Assembly: GCF_011745365.1 (NCBI RefSeq)
Contig: NW_024468912.1
Location: 4,216,001-4,280,000, forward strand
DNA length: 64,000 bases
Reading direction: 5' to 3'
Origin: Cryphonectria parasitica EP155
Taxonomy: Eukaryota; Ascomycota; Sordariomycetes; Diaporthales; Cryphonectriaceae
The notes under the pieces were generated by a model, which saw nothing but the letters and a program-made list of their open reading frames with translations, ran no database searches and had not been told where the DNA came from. Each line of letters starts with the position of its first letter. The stretch's first letter is position 1. The position numbers and the translations under genes were made by a program. Of this stretch, positions 22,535 through 33,423 are shown in pieces.

Positions 22535-24774
22535 AAGGTAAAAAGGAAAACAGGAGTCCAGATGGGACTTACCGAGTCGATACACCAAACAACCTGCCCC
22601 TTCACGTCGATTTGGGTGCGCCACGAGCAGTCCGCAGTGAGCAGAGAGATCTCGGTCTTGGCCTTCTTCTCGCCGCCCCCCGCTGGAGCGAGCACAACGC
22701 GACCACTCGAGGTGATCATGACAAGCCTCTGCTTCTTCTTCAGGGTACTACCTCCGAAGATTCTGGAAATCTTCTTGTGCGTCTCATGATCCTGCCTCCC
22801 GTGCGGGCTGTTGGGTATCGGTGACGAGGTGACCAGCAGATCACCAAGCTTCAGGATCCTCTCGTTGGTCCTGGTCAGCACCGGCGACCACTCGATGTCC
22901 AGCTGCGTTGGCGGTGGCAGCTCGGTGATGATGCGAGAGGGCCGGGCGGCGCCATTGCTCGACGGCGCGAGCCCTCGAGATGACGGCAGGGAGGAGCTGG
23001 AGGCGCCGTTCAGCTGGATGATGTGGGGTTCCTGTGCCGGAGGCACGTAGGGCCGGAGCCTAGGCGCTCTCTGTTTCCACAATATCTTGCCAAATTTCTG
23101 ACCCTCAAAGAACTCGTGGTTCTTGATGTGCTCCACAGTCAGGCGTCTTGCAGGGTCCAGGACGAGACAGCGCTCGACGAGGTCGCGGGCAGCAGGTGGG
23201 AACCCAGCGGGGAAGTCGAACTCCAGGGCCACAATCTTCTGGAAGGTCAGGTACTCGGTCCCTGCCTTGAAAGGTGGCCGGCCGGCCAGGAGCTGGTATA
23301 CTATGCAGCCGTAGGCCCAGATATCGCTGGCCTTACCAGCGCTCTTATCCGTCAGGAGCTCCGGGCTGACGTACTCAGCCGTGCCGACAAAAGAAGCAGC
23401 CCGTCCGTCGTCGGATGAATCGTCAGCAGGTGGCTGCTTTGGGTCCCTCGGGTCTGGCAGCAGCTTTGCAGTGCCAAAATCCGTAATCTTGACATGCATG
23501 TTGTCGTCCAGGAGCACATTCTCGGGCTTGAGATCACGATGTATGACACCTCTAGCGTGCATGTACTCGATCGCGTCGAGGATCTGGGCGCCGTAGAACC
23601 TTGTGCATTCCACATCAAAGGTGCCTGTTCGCTTCAGGACGCCCAGGAGCTCGCCCCCGTTGCACAGGTCCAAAACATAGTAGAGTGATGTCTCGTCTTG
23701 GAAGGTGTAGTAGAGCCTGACTATGCCCGGGTGGTCGGTCAGGCGGTTCAGGGTGTTCTTCTCGATGTTGACGTATTTGATCTTCTTCTCCTTGATGATA
23801 TGTTTCTTCTCCAACACCTTGACGGCGTACTCCTTATTATTAGTACGGTCGGTAGCCAGGAACACGGTGCTGTAGGAACCCTCGCCGAGGACTCGGTCGA
23901 ATTTGAAGTCCTTGACCCCTTTTTTGATCGACCGGATCACGGTCCGCCCCTCGGTGTCTACCTCCCTTCTCACGCCCACGGCAGCACCTCTTTCCTGCCA
24001 TTCCTCGCGATTGCCGGGCGGAGGCATATGAGGACCAAAGTTGTTGTTATTTGTCGGTGGAGCTATTGGGCCACCGGGCATGTTCGTGAAGCCGCCTGCC
24101 TGTCCCTTAGAGCTCTTCCTGGGAGGCGCAGAGCCTGGAGGCAGGTCGCGTCGGCCGTCGGGGTGATAGATCCTCTGGCTTGCAACTCTCTGGGGAACGG
24201 GTCCTGCGTAGGGGGCGCGCACCGATCTGGAATTACTTCTGGATGGGGCGCTGAAGTTGGAAGATCGAGATGCCTCTGGCCGCAGCATGGGATGGTACAT
24301 GCTCGGGCCGGCCTCTGCATCTTGCGACGCGGATAGAGGGATCGAAAGGTTCGCCGACAGGGGTCGCGGTGAGGTACGCAGTGGTCGGTCCGAGCCATCG
24401 GTTGGGGGAGCTAGAGGTGCGGTGTGCTGACGCTGCAGTCTTGGATCGAATAGAGAGTCTGCGATGTTGGCTGCGCTGGAGGGGCCAACAGCGTCAAAGG
24501 GGGACTGGGTGTCGGTGATGTTGTGCTGGGGATGGCTGTTGCTGGGCTCGGCGGGGTGGTCTTGTTGTAAGGGGGTTCGGGCGAGGGGTGTTGGGGTCGA
24601 GGATGAATCGCGAGGGTCGTCTTGGACTTGCGAAATGGAGTATCCAGCTTCGGGGACGACGTCGGCGACAGACGACTCGTCTCCTGGAGCGTCGGTCTCG
24701 GGGAGGGAGTCGTTAGAGAGGTTGGCGATCCGCAGACCGCCTAGGGCCTTGGACAGGCTGATATCGCCATTCAT
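22085..24774 (-). CDS. PKH1: PDK1/Pkh-family Ser/Thr protein kinase
   Basis: This is the 3-phosphoinositide-dependent kinase 1 homologue, which phosphorylates activation loops of AGC kinases (Ypk, Pkc, Sch9 types) and links sphingolipid and cell-wall signalling in fungi. The model is complement(join(22085..22453, 22573..24774)), 856 residues. The ~280-residue N-terminus is disordered and Ser/Pro-rich. The kinase domain is at about 285-555: GEGSYSTVFLATD (P-loop), AVKVLEKKHIIKEKK (catalytic Lys), VIHRDLKPENVLL (catalytic loop), ITDFGTAKL (DFG), and the PDK1-like activation segment ASFVGTAEYVSPELL. A PH-like region follows from about residue 640 (RILKLGDLLVTSS, LVMITSSGRVVLAP), completed by exon 2 (NGTHYLFEPP, DDWIEAVEKAKDLA). 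The intron 22454-22572 (GTAAGT...CAG) contains 33 T in the sense strand. Family is certain; equivalence to one yeast Pkh paralogue is not implied. Confidence 0.93.
22500..22532. repeat. 33-nt poly(A) run inside the PDK1-like gene intron
   Basis: There are 33 consecutive A on the plus strand, hence poly(T) in the transcript, within intron 22454-22572. The length may be unreliable in an assembly. Confidence 0.9.
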
Positions 24775-26553
24775 GGTAGCGGGATGGGGGGGATCGGTCG
24801 GTGGTCAGTCGAAGGAGAGCCGGACTCGAAACGGTGCCGGTGCATTAGCTGTGGCGACTCGTCTTCATGGGCCGTCGACCTTGCTTTGTTGGACCGAGAA
24901 CGACGAGGGCCAAAAAAAAAAAAAAAAAAAAAAGGAGAGGAGGAAGAGGAGGTGTAGCTGCGCTCCGTCGTTTGGACCTGTTGTCTGGGGGTTTGGGGAG
25001 CGGGACCTGGGCTGCGCTGTTCCCGTGGCCGTGCTGGAAGGGTGCCCGTAAACTTGTCAGGGCCTCAATTCCTCAGCCGCGACCGTAGCCACAGGTGGTG
25101 GGATCGTGGTCGAGAGAAGGAATACCATAGAAGAAAATGGTCATCAGGCACAGCAGGCAGTGGTGATGGCTGGATGATATTCGATCGACGGGCAGTGCCT
25201 TGACATTGAAAGCAGGGCAGCTAGTGTAGGGGGTTAAGTGGTGGTGGTGGTGGTGGTCGACGACGCTCTGCAGATCGTTTGATGGTGTCGTGTCTCTCTG
25301 GTCAGGGTCAGGCCTCCCCCATTCGCGAGTAATGCAGGGATATCTGATGGGGACTGGACTGCTGCTGGTCAGGAAGAAGAGGAGGAAGCTGTTGTTTCAA
25401 TAGGTATCTGGGACAGTCAGGAACTGGGCTTCTGGGTTGGTCAAATCAGATGATGCAGATGGGTTGGTTCGTGTTGCTGTGATTGTCTGAATGTGAATCA
25501 AAAGTGCAGGACATTTGAGAGGTAATGAGGTGGCTCGTGTTCCTGTTCCTAGGCCCTGGTCGGTGACGAAGAAAGGCCCAAACGGGGTCGTCCTGGTACC
25601 GTCTGATGAAAGCTCCCTAGGGTCGAAAGAAAGCGGCTGATTTGCAGTGTACTACTGTAGCGACAAGTATTTCCCTCTCTTGCCTCCCGGGTTGACATGC
25701 AATGACACATTCACACGTACAGTGTACGACTCGTAAGAAAGGGAAAGAAAACAAAACACCATCATTAACACTAAAAAAAAATCTAGCATCAACCTGGAAC
25801 CCATCCATATGAACTTTGACTCTTCTTTCTTGGTGTCGCTATGCAGTTCAAAGGTTGGAGCGGTGTTTCTTTGTACCATAAGTGCTGGCCTGGGCACTGC
25901 CAAGGTACCTACCTATCACCACAGTACCTAGACCCATCATATTATGAGCCCTAGGATGCAGTGGGCCCCCCCCCCTTCACCTCTCACCCTCGGCTTAATT
26001 TCAACTACTCTCTGCATTCACTTTGATTTATAAAGACATTTAATTATCGTACAGCATTCTTTGATGGCTCAACATCTAGTGGATTCATGCAATGACAATA
26101 AACCTCTGTACTTTGAATTACCTCTGGGAGAGCACTGCATACTTGAGTAGTCACGGATGATACAACCCTTAGATACAAACCCTAGTGACATGCATACCAG
26201 AAAATGCTAGCAAGATGCTGCTTCCTCTGCTTCTCTCTGTGTATGTTCATGGGCTTGATGATCCGCACCTGCCACGGGTGTTGGGCTCACAGCCATAAGC
26301 TACCATGGTCTGGAAAACATATGACAGATCTCTGGAGCTTTCAAGACCTGCCTTTTGCATCTTCCTCTCCTCCTCGTCCACCACCACCACCTACATGTTT
26401 CCATCACATGCATCCTGCCTGAGCTGCACATGGCCGCCCTTCCTCCTGATGGTATTCAGGATCACCTTGAATATATCCGACTCTCGAGCTATCATTTGCA
26501 TGTCCTTACCAGTCATTATGATACGCCTCCATTTGACAGTCATATCCTTGACC
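24775..26553. other. Divergent intergenic region, promoter of PDK1-like kinase and of the 26.6 kb gene
   Basis: It is 1.8 kb between two diverging starts. It contains a 22-A run (24912-24933), a GGT run near 25242-25257, a C-run near 25968-25976 and a GTACCTA-type cluster at 25904-25930. No coding region is supported. In-frame Met codons upstream of 26554 (back to 26305) were judged leader. Confidence 0.5.
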
Positions 26554-27948
26554 ATGTCAGAGGTTAAGGAGTTGGAAAACCGTCGACGATACCGCAGATA
26601 TTTGCAGAGGAATGAAAATCCAACCTCGGAAGAGACAGTGAAGCGGAAGGCCACTCCTAATTCCGAGTTTCCAGAGCCAAGGGGCGCACTTACCGTCTCA
26701 CGAAACAGGGAGTCCTCGTTACCCAACACAACATATGCTGAGCCGGTGCTCCCCTCTCTCGTTCAACCCAACTCTTCGGGCCACCATGCTGGCTATGCTG
26801 GAGAGGACGAGCTCGCTCTTGTAGGGCAGCAGCAACATGGCCCAGATCACACCGCATCTGATGCACAACCTATCACCTCGCCAGACACCCCTTCATCCGG
26901 CCGATACTTGTCAATGCGGCCCCGCAGACGTCGACTGTTCCCAAGTCCTTCAAACAGTACCGGACCACACACTTGCGTGGCGGATAAGACGTCTTTACGG
27001 CTAGAGGAGCCAGAGGAAGAGAACACTTCCGCAACGTCGCCCAGACAGGCTTTGACTGGCAGTAGGACTGAGGAACCTGTGCAGATAATGACACACGGGT
27101 TGGAGACAGCTGATATACCTCGTTCAGGAGAGCATCTACCCTCTCTGTCACCGCCATACTCGCAGAGTCCACGCCGTGCCTCGGGAGGAAGTTCATTCAC
27201 TCTGGTGCGTAGCAAGCTATCATGGAACCCTTTGGTAGTGGCTGAGAGATTGACGGAGCTCCAGCCAATCCACGCCCGGCCTTCTTTGGCTGGTGAGGCT
27301 GCACCTTCAACATTGGAGCACCGCCGACGCCAGTCATCCTCGTGCCACTCGCCAGACGATACGCAGCATGATGAAGAACCGGGAACATCGGTAAGCTGCG
27401 CAGGTTATGCAGACCACATGGCGAAGGCGAGGCTGATCGTCTGTCCGTTCCAGCCCCCTTCGAGTCCCCGTAGAGCTTCAAGAGGAGCTGGTCGCTTCTT
27501 GCAGCTGTGCCCCGTTCTCGGTCATCGATCACCCTCGTCCTCTCATGACAGTCCCCCGCCGAGAGAGAGCCCTTTGCCAAGTCGGGCTACACCGGGACGT
27601 CCGACATCGCTGGCTCGAACTTTCGCGATACCTGGCCGCCGGGTCCGGGTGTATGACGATCTGGCCTCACCGACCCGTCAGCCTCAGACTCCCGAGCAAC
27701 TCCCAGAGGCTCGGCACCAGAGCAGGCTCTCAGCCTCGTACACAGCTCCAGTGAGCAGATTTAGAAGTGCCCAGACACCCGGCCGCACTCCTGTCACGGC
27801 TCGGAGGATACATCAACGCAGAGGCCCGAGTCCCCTCGGCATGAGGACGTCAGGGTTCGAGGGTCTATATGGTGGGTGGGAAAATAATGACGATGTCACC
27901 CTGTTTGATGAGGCATCACAGGCTAGGGAACCAGGTTCGCCAGACTGA
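26554..27948 (+). CDS. Disordered Ser/Arg/Pro-rich protein, function unknown
   Basis: This is an open frame of 464 residues starting MSEVKELENRRRYRRYLQRN in an ACCATG context; the frame stays open upstream to an ATG at 26305, giving 547 residues, but the upstream part looks unlike the rest. The protein is low in hydrophobic residues and shows no transmembrane or enzyme motif. The C-terminal third has a compact conserved-looking block: GRRVRVYDDLASPTRQ, QTPEQLPEARHQSRL, YTAPVSRFRSAQTPGRTP, and FEGLYGGWENNDDVTLFDEA. I have the impression of similar blocks in uncharacterised Sordariomycete proteins, but cannot verify it. A 63-nt GTAAGC...CAG stretch (27391-27453) is a possible in-frame intron. 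Gene reality is likely because of length and even composition; function is not inferred. Confidence 0.6.
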   Translation: MSEVKELENRRRYRRYLQRNENPTSEETVKRKATPNSEFPEPRGALTVSRNRESSLPNTTYAEPVLPSLVQPNSSGHHAGYAGEDELALVGQQQHGPDHTASDAQPITSPDTPSSGRYLSMRPRRRRLFPSPSNSTGPHTCVADKTSLRLEEPEEENTSATSPRQALTGSRTEEPVQIMTHGLETADIPRSGEHLPSLSPPYSQSPRRASGGSSFTLVRSKLSWNPLVVAERLTELQPIHARPSLAGEAAPSTLEHRRRQSSSCHSPDDTQHDEEPGTSVSCAGYADHMAKARLIVCPFQPPSSPRRASRGAGRFLQLCPVLGHRSPSSSHDSPPPRESPLPSRATPGRPTSLARTFAIPGRRVRVYDDLASPTRQPQTPEQLPEARHQSRLSASYTAPVSRFRSAQTPGRTPVTARRIHQRRGPSPLGMRTSGFEGLYGGWENNDDVTLFDEASQAREPGSPD

Positions 27949-30083
27949 GCATACCCAGACAGGCTGTTTGAAGGAAAGAATGTCTCTCTCAATGGCTGCA
28001 GCGCGGAAGTCACAAGAGGGCCGTTGCATGGCGGCACAGGAAAGACAAGGGCTATACGAATATCGCCACAAGAGGTAATCGAGTGTCCAAATTGTTGTGT
28101 GGTTTTTTTGTTTGTTTTTTTTTTAGGAGAAATTTTTCATACAGGCCTGTGGAAGAAGACTTAGTCAAGGAGGGCGAACCCAAGCAAAGGAGGTCTGAGA
28201 GATTGAGAATGCCAAACGCATCAGACGAACAAGCAATTAATCACTCTGCCCCAGGCACCCATTTCACCTCGTCCGTGCTATCAAAAGCAGAGCGCGGAGA
28301 CGTGTATACGTTTGGACCAAACTCACCGCTACAATGATGACAGCCGTCCGGCTGGCGAATCAAGGAGTTGCCGAGTCATTGTGATGCTGACAGCCAAGCG
28401 AAGGCCCTGGTACGCCCTGCGTGGTGGACAGAGACACTGCTTTGCAGTAGGCGACGGACAATCTCCTCAGCAGACCAAGGCACTCGACCCTGTAACGTGG
28501 ACGATCAGTCAGCGGCGAAATCCTGAATCGCCAAGCAATAAGGCCTGGAGACTCCGGCAGCAGCAGATAACGACAAGGCCGGTGTGGATGCAAATGGCAC
28601 CCGCTGAAATTGGCGCTGTTAAGCAGGCTGCAGTATGACCTTTTATCATTGTATCGACGGCTAGGGGTGTGCCATCAAAAGTCATGCCTAAGGCCGCTGA
28701 CCAACGGCCAAAAGTTGGCCGACAATGCCGCTTTGTGCTCACCTGCTCAGTTCCAACCGTGCAATAGTCGCAGCACTGTGGCTGGGTCGGGAGAAACATC
28801 CCTGATCCATGGTGAGGCGAGGCGAGGCTTCCCATCGGAACTGGAAGAGGAAAAATCCTGAAAAAGCGGAACCAGGTGTAAAAAGGTTGACTAGGCCTGG
28901 AATGGAACGCCTCCAAAAGGCTCTGTTATTGACTCCACCTGCCTTGCGCCATACTCTTGTCTGCACACCTTGCGGTACGTACCCGGTACCGTGTAGCAAG
29001 TCGGGTCTGCCACCGGCAACATTGTCGAGGAGACCTGTGAGACAGCGCTAGACCAGGAAGAGCTGAGATTCTGGGGGGACCCCATCAGATGAACGAATCA
29101 AACGCACGGATCTTGAGAGCGAGCAGGCAAACCCCTGTACGTAAGCTAGATAGCGCTAGCCATTTTGGGAAGGCTCGGCGCTCTGCGCAGTCAGCCTTTT
29201 AAGACGGGGACGTAGAGTTCTATGGTACCAGAGCAGCCCCCCCTGTAGGTTCGCTCCTGCTGCTGCGACGATGTACCTACTGCATAGTACTATGGCACGA
29301 TGGTACGTACTCTGGTCTGGTACTACATGAGGCGGGCTACTATGGTACACTGTGAGGAGAGAGAGAACGGGCGAGCTGAGCATGGGTAGGTCAACCTGGG
29401 AACAGTAGGAGCGCCGCACCACAGCGACAATCGCAACCCGCATCGTTCTGCACATGCGCCTGCTGCTGCTCTCCTCTTGCACTTCCTTTTCCGAACTCGT
29501 TTGCTTCGGGCTTTCCAATCCCCAGCTCTTTTTCCTCTCTTCTCTTTCCTTCTCCCTCCCACCCACCCACCCAACCTTCTCATATCTTCTGCCCTCCCCC
29601 TTCACATCGTTCCTCCTCTTCACCTTTTCTTTTCTCACTTCTGTCCCATACGTCCTAGCCTTACACCACATCTTCACCTGGTTTACTCTTGGTACTACGG
29701 ATAGTACCTGCCCTTCCCACCTCCTTACCTCTTCTCTTCCCATCTTCCCGCACTGCGTTGACCTGTTGGCCTTCGTTGCCATCGTCAACGACTCTTCTTC
29801 TCCAGGCTTGTCCTCTTGAAAGGGCTGTTACCTGCTTCACTACTTTCTCTCTCTTCTCTACTGTCTACGCGTACAGCCTCGCCGGCCAACCTACCTACGC
29901 GTCCTCCAACCCGCTTCCGCCGTCAACGTCGTCGCCGCCGCATCCAACAATACACCTGCGGCGCCAATTGGTTAATTACCGGCTTTCTCACTACAGGGCA
30001 TAGTACCTTGTTCGCGACTGATCCAGCATCTCTAGCAAACTTCTGTAGTTTGGTCATCTCACCTGCAGTACTCACAGATCACA
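27949..30083. other. Intergenic; long pyrimidine-rich leader of the 30.1 kb gene
   Basis: No gene is supported in 2.1 kb. GTAC-rich clusters lie at 28974-28990 and 29219-29350. From about 29460 to 29860 the plus strand is strikingly C/T-rich, typical of fungal core promoters and leaders, and leads into the gene at 30084. Confidence 0.5.
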
Positions 30084-31028
30084 ATGGCGTGCTTTGATAG
30101 CAGCTACACCACCGCCTCGCCTGTCTTGGGCATCCAGCCTCAGGTCGCCCATCAGTCACCGTTCGACAGGCCTATCTTCTCACACTCGTCTCAGTCCTTT
30201 GGCCATTCAGTCGCATGCACCAGCCGTCCGATACTGCATTCCAACGCCACATTCGCCGGCAGGAAGCGGTCTAGGGACGAGGCAGCACCCAACCTCGACG
30301 AGCCAGAGAAGGTCGTCCCAGCTCCCAAAGTCGAAGAAGCCGAAGACGAGTGGGAATACGGCCCTGGGATGATCCTCATCAAAAAGAAGACTGGCTACGT
30401 CGTCGACGCCACCAGCCAGTCCGGTACATGGGTCGAGGACAAGGCGGCTCATGAGCACGGCCGCAAGCTCGAGGAGGCCATTGCCGAGCAGGAGAAGCTC
30501 TCTCAGGAGCGACCGTCCCTGCGGAGCCACAAGTCGCAGCGCCTCACCATGACAAGCGATACGCCTGCGCCTGTCCAAGCTGCCCAGTCCAACAAAGGCA
30601 GCCCGGGTCGCGACAACTCTCCCGAGGCTCCCTCCCAACCTGTGGTTGACGAGTTCACAATGCACCTCGGCATCGGATGGGCACAGCTCAGCACGGACGA
30701 GCACATCCAAGCAGCCGCTCGTGGCTGGCAGCGGTATATCGAGAACCACTTCCCCGTCACCGACGCCAAAATCCGACTGCAGAGCAAGGGACTCAACGCA
30801 TATCTTGTTGAGGGGCGGGAAGGCTTTTTCCTCTTCGCCGATAACCTGCGCGAGGGTCGTCTCGTCAGCCGCAATGCCTACTGCGCTCTCCAAAACCTCA
30901 AAACATCGCCGCCCGTCTTCGACGGCCAGAGTATGGCTGCTGCTACGTCCCCCCGCGCTTCTGCCGTGGACGCCACCCCCCTCGCATCGACAACCACCGT
31001 TCCCGACATGGACGTGGACATGAGCTGA
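30084..31028 (+). CDS. Uncharacterised fungal protein, 314 residues
   Basis: This is a single exon starting MACFDSSYTTASPVLG in a CACAATGG context. I do not recognise a named family. The N-terminal ~60 residues are Ser/Gln-rich, followed by a basic patch AGRKRSRDEA that could act as a nuclear signal, then a short ordered block EDEWEYGPGMILIKKKTGYV. A second ordered block sits at about residues 190-270: FTMHLGIGWAQLSTDEHIQ, AARGWQRYIENHFPV and LNAYLVEGREGFFLFADNL. The tail is Thr/Pro/Asp-rich. The two blocks suggest a small folded domain with disordered flanks. A CTCACAG acceptor-like site just upstream of the ATG may end a leader intron. It is probably a real conserved gene; function is unknown. 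Confidence 0.75.
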   Translation: MACFDSSYTTASPVLGIQPQVAHQSPFDRPIFSHSSQSFGHSVACTSRPILHSNATFAGRKRSRDEAAPNLDEPEKVVPAPKVEEAEDEWEYGPGMILIKKKTGYVVDATSQSGTWVEDKAAHEHGRKLEEAIAEQEKLSQERPSLRSHKSQRLTMTSDTPAPVQAAQSNKGSPGRDNSPEAPSQPVVDEFTMHLGIGWAQLSTDEHIQAAARGWQRYIENHFPVTDAKIRLQSKGLNAYLVEGREGFFLFADNLREGRLVSRNAYCALQNLKTSPPVFDGQSMAAATSPRASAVDATPLASTTTVPDMDVDMS

Positions 31029-33381
31029 ATGACTGCATTACTGAAATTGGTGTTGAAGAGAGAAAGCTTTTTTTCGATCTGTGTTCTGGTTGTGACCTTG
31101 CAAGGCCTGGGTTGCGCCATTGACGGCGCTGGCGTAGTGATATATTTTCGGGATTTTTGAGGTGATTTAACCTCCACGCGACATCCGGGGCCATAAAAGG
31201 TAATTGGCGATCTAAAGGGGCGTTTCTGCAACGGAAATCATTTTTCCCCTTTTCTTTTTGCTATTCCTAGCCATGTACTATTAGCTGCACATACACACAA
31301 AGGACTTTATCTACGACGCCCAAATGAAAAAAAAAACTAAGAGCGCACTCTCGCAAGCGCGGACCTAGAAGTATGTCAAACTCGTTTCATGATTCTCAAG
31401 TGCGTGCATCATGTGTAGATTTCTAGAAGATGAAGGGTCTGCGTCTGCCCAAATGAGTGGATAAGTGTGGAGAATAGCCGTGGGAAGTTCAAGCAAATCA
31501 AAGAGGCCATCGAGAACCAGCACCACTTGTCTAGCATAAATAGTCGTAGTGTCAAGTCGGGGAGAAGGGGGGGGACGGAGTCGTGGGGCCTCGTGGGGAT
31601 TGCTGGGCTGGTTTTCAACCTGGCCAGTCCGGGCCCGTTGATAGGCTGAAAGTGTTTCTGCCGCGGGAGCGATGAGAGGTATGCCCTGGACGGGGACCCT
31701 CAGCGGCGAAGGTTGCATGCAAACAAAAAAAATATGCATACAAATTTGCGTTTTCTTGCACCACACACCCCCCTGCTTACAAAACAGGGCCGATGTCTGT
31801 GTGTGTGTGCATGGGATGTCCATCCAGTCCGTCCCAATAGTAGGGAATTGTCTGGACCGCAATGCACGAGCCGAAGCTGCAGGAGGGAGGGTCCTCGGTC
31901 CCTTCAGAGGGGAAGGGAGAGAGGCGGATGATACGCGATGAGAGGACACGAGAAAGGGGGGGGGGGGGAAAGAAAAGATATCCATCGTTCTAATGCGGAA
32001 TCAGGAGGTGAGGGAGGAGGACAGGACTTGGATGAATACGGCGCGTAGTAGATGATGATATTCAAGGATTGCTTGAGTCTTGGATGATTGTTTCTTTTCT
32101 TTTTCTTTTGGTACTTACTCCTCGTTGCCCCCATCTCTCTCTTTCTCTTCGCCCTTGCATCTCCATCTCTCTCATCCTCTCTCTCTCTCTCTTTCTTTCT
32201 GTTTCCCTCTCTTTTCTTGTTTTCCTATTTCTGAAAATATTCTCTTAATTATTTTCTCTTCCCTTACCTGCTTGATTTTGTTTTCCCCATGAATGGACTC
32301 GCAGATCCTACTCACATTTCCATTCTCATTCCCCAAAGATATATCCCCGATAAAAGCCGTCGAACTCCCATTCGAGATTGTCAGCCGCCCCTGGAGAGCT
32401 TGGTGGCAAAACAAAGGGCACTGCCCTCGCCCTCGCCCTCGCCCGCTCCCCTGTGAGCCCATCCACTCAGCATCGACCAGACGCAGGTATTCGTGGTTCG
32501 ACTGGCACCCTCGACCTTTCCCCTCCTCCTCCATCCTCTCATCATCCCAAACGAGCTTGCGGTGATCGTCCCCAATACATCCGTGAATTGTGTGGGCTGT
32601 GTAAGTAGTCTTCCCGGCAGGGTTAGTCAATAATACCATTATTTCCTTCGTGTTCTTGTTTGTTCGTGTGTTATTCGAATCGACCTGCTTTTTCTTTTCT
32701 TCTTCTTCTTTCTTTCTTCTGTTTTCCTATTCTCGATACTGGTTTTTGTTTTGGTTGCAATACATGTTTTCCACTTGCGCCCAGGACCAAAAAAAGAAGA
32801 AAGAAGAGAAGAAGAATATGGCAGAGATCTTGCCATACATTATCATCTCCTTCCCTCTCTGACCCTCTCTGTCTTGTCTCTCAACTCCCAATTTCATTTT
32901 TTTTATTTATTCCTATGATCGCATCCCCTACTCCTACTTTAGTTGGGTGGATCTTGAATCCCGAATTTTTTGTCTTGGGTCTGATGTCGTCTGATCTTTT
33001 TCTGCTCGTTCTAACCCGTCTCCCCCTCTCTTGTTTCTCTGCAGGCAGATTGCTAGTACTTTCTCGGTTGCGACTTTCTGCGGGCGGGTTCCCCAGCCAC
33101 ACGAGATAATCGACGTCAATCTTGGACCGAGCCGAAACGATCAACTCAACACGTTACAACCTCACAAATTACTCACCTTCCTCCCTCACTCAACCTAGAC
33201 CTGCCTATCTACTTGGATCCAAAGCCAAATTCGAGTCCGAGTCGTTCTCAGAGCCGCATTTTACCAAGACTATACGGCCAACCAAACACAAACCTGGTCA
33301 CCCCAGGCCATTTAAGCCTGTTTTCAGCAGGCCGTTAAAAAAAAAAAAAAGTGGTTCGAAGCCCACAATCGAACGTCGAGC

Positions 33382-33422
<41 letters not shown>

Positions 33423-33423
33423 C
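31029..33423. other. Intergenic; long leader of the BTB gene with a candidate leader intron
   Basis: No coding gene is supported. C/T-rich tracts (about 32080-32220 and 32690-32730) mark a likely promoter. A good intron candidate in the leader runs 32601-33044: GTAAGT donor, CTAAC branch at 33011-33015, CTGCAG acceptor. If used, the transcript starts upstream of 32601. Confidence 0.4.
33383..33420 (+). repeat. (CAG)12 microsatellite ending 3 nt before the BTB start codon
   Basis: Twelve perfect CAG units are followed by CA-ACC-ATGG. In the frame of the ATG it would read GCA, but an in-frame TAA at 33313 with no Met after it places the repeat in the 5' leader. Confidence 0.95.

Noticed and set aside
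28083..28916. Several 80 to 135-codon frames on both strands
   Set aside because: There are no domains, no consistent composition and no splice signals; they are treated as spacer.
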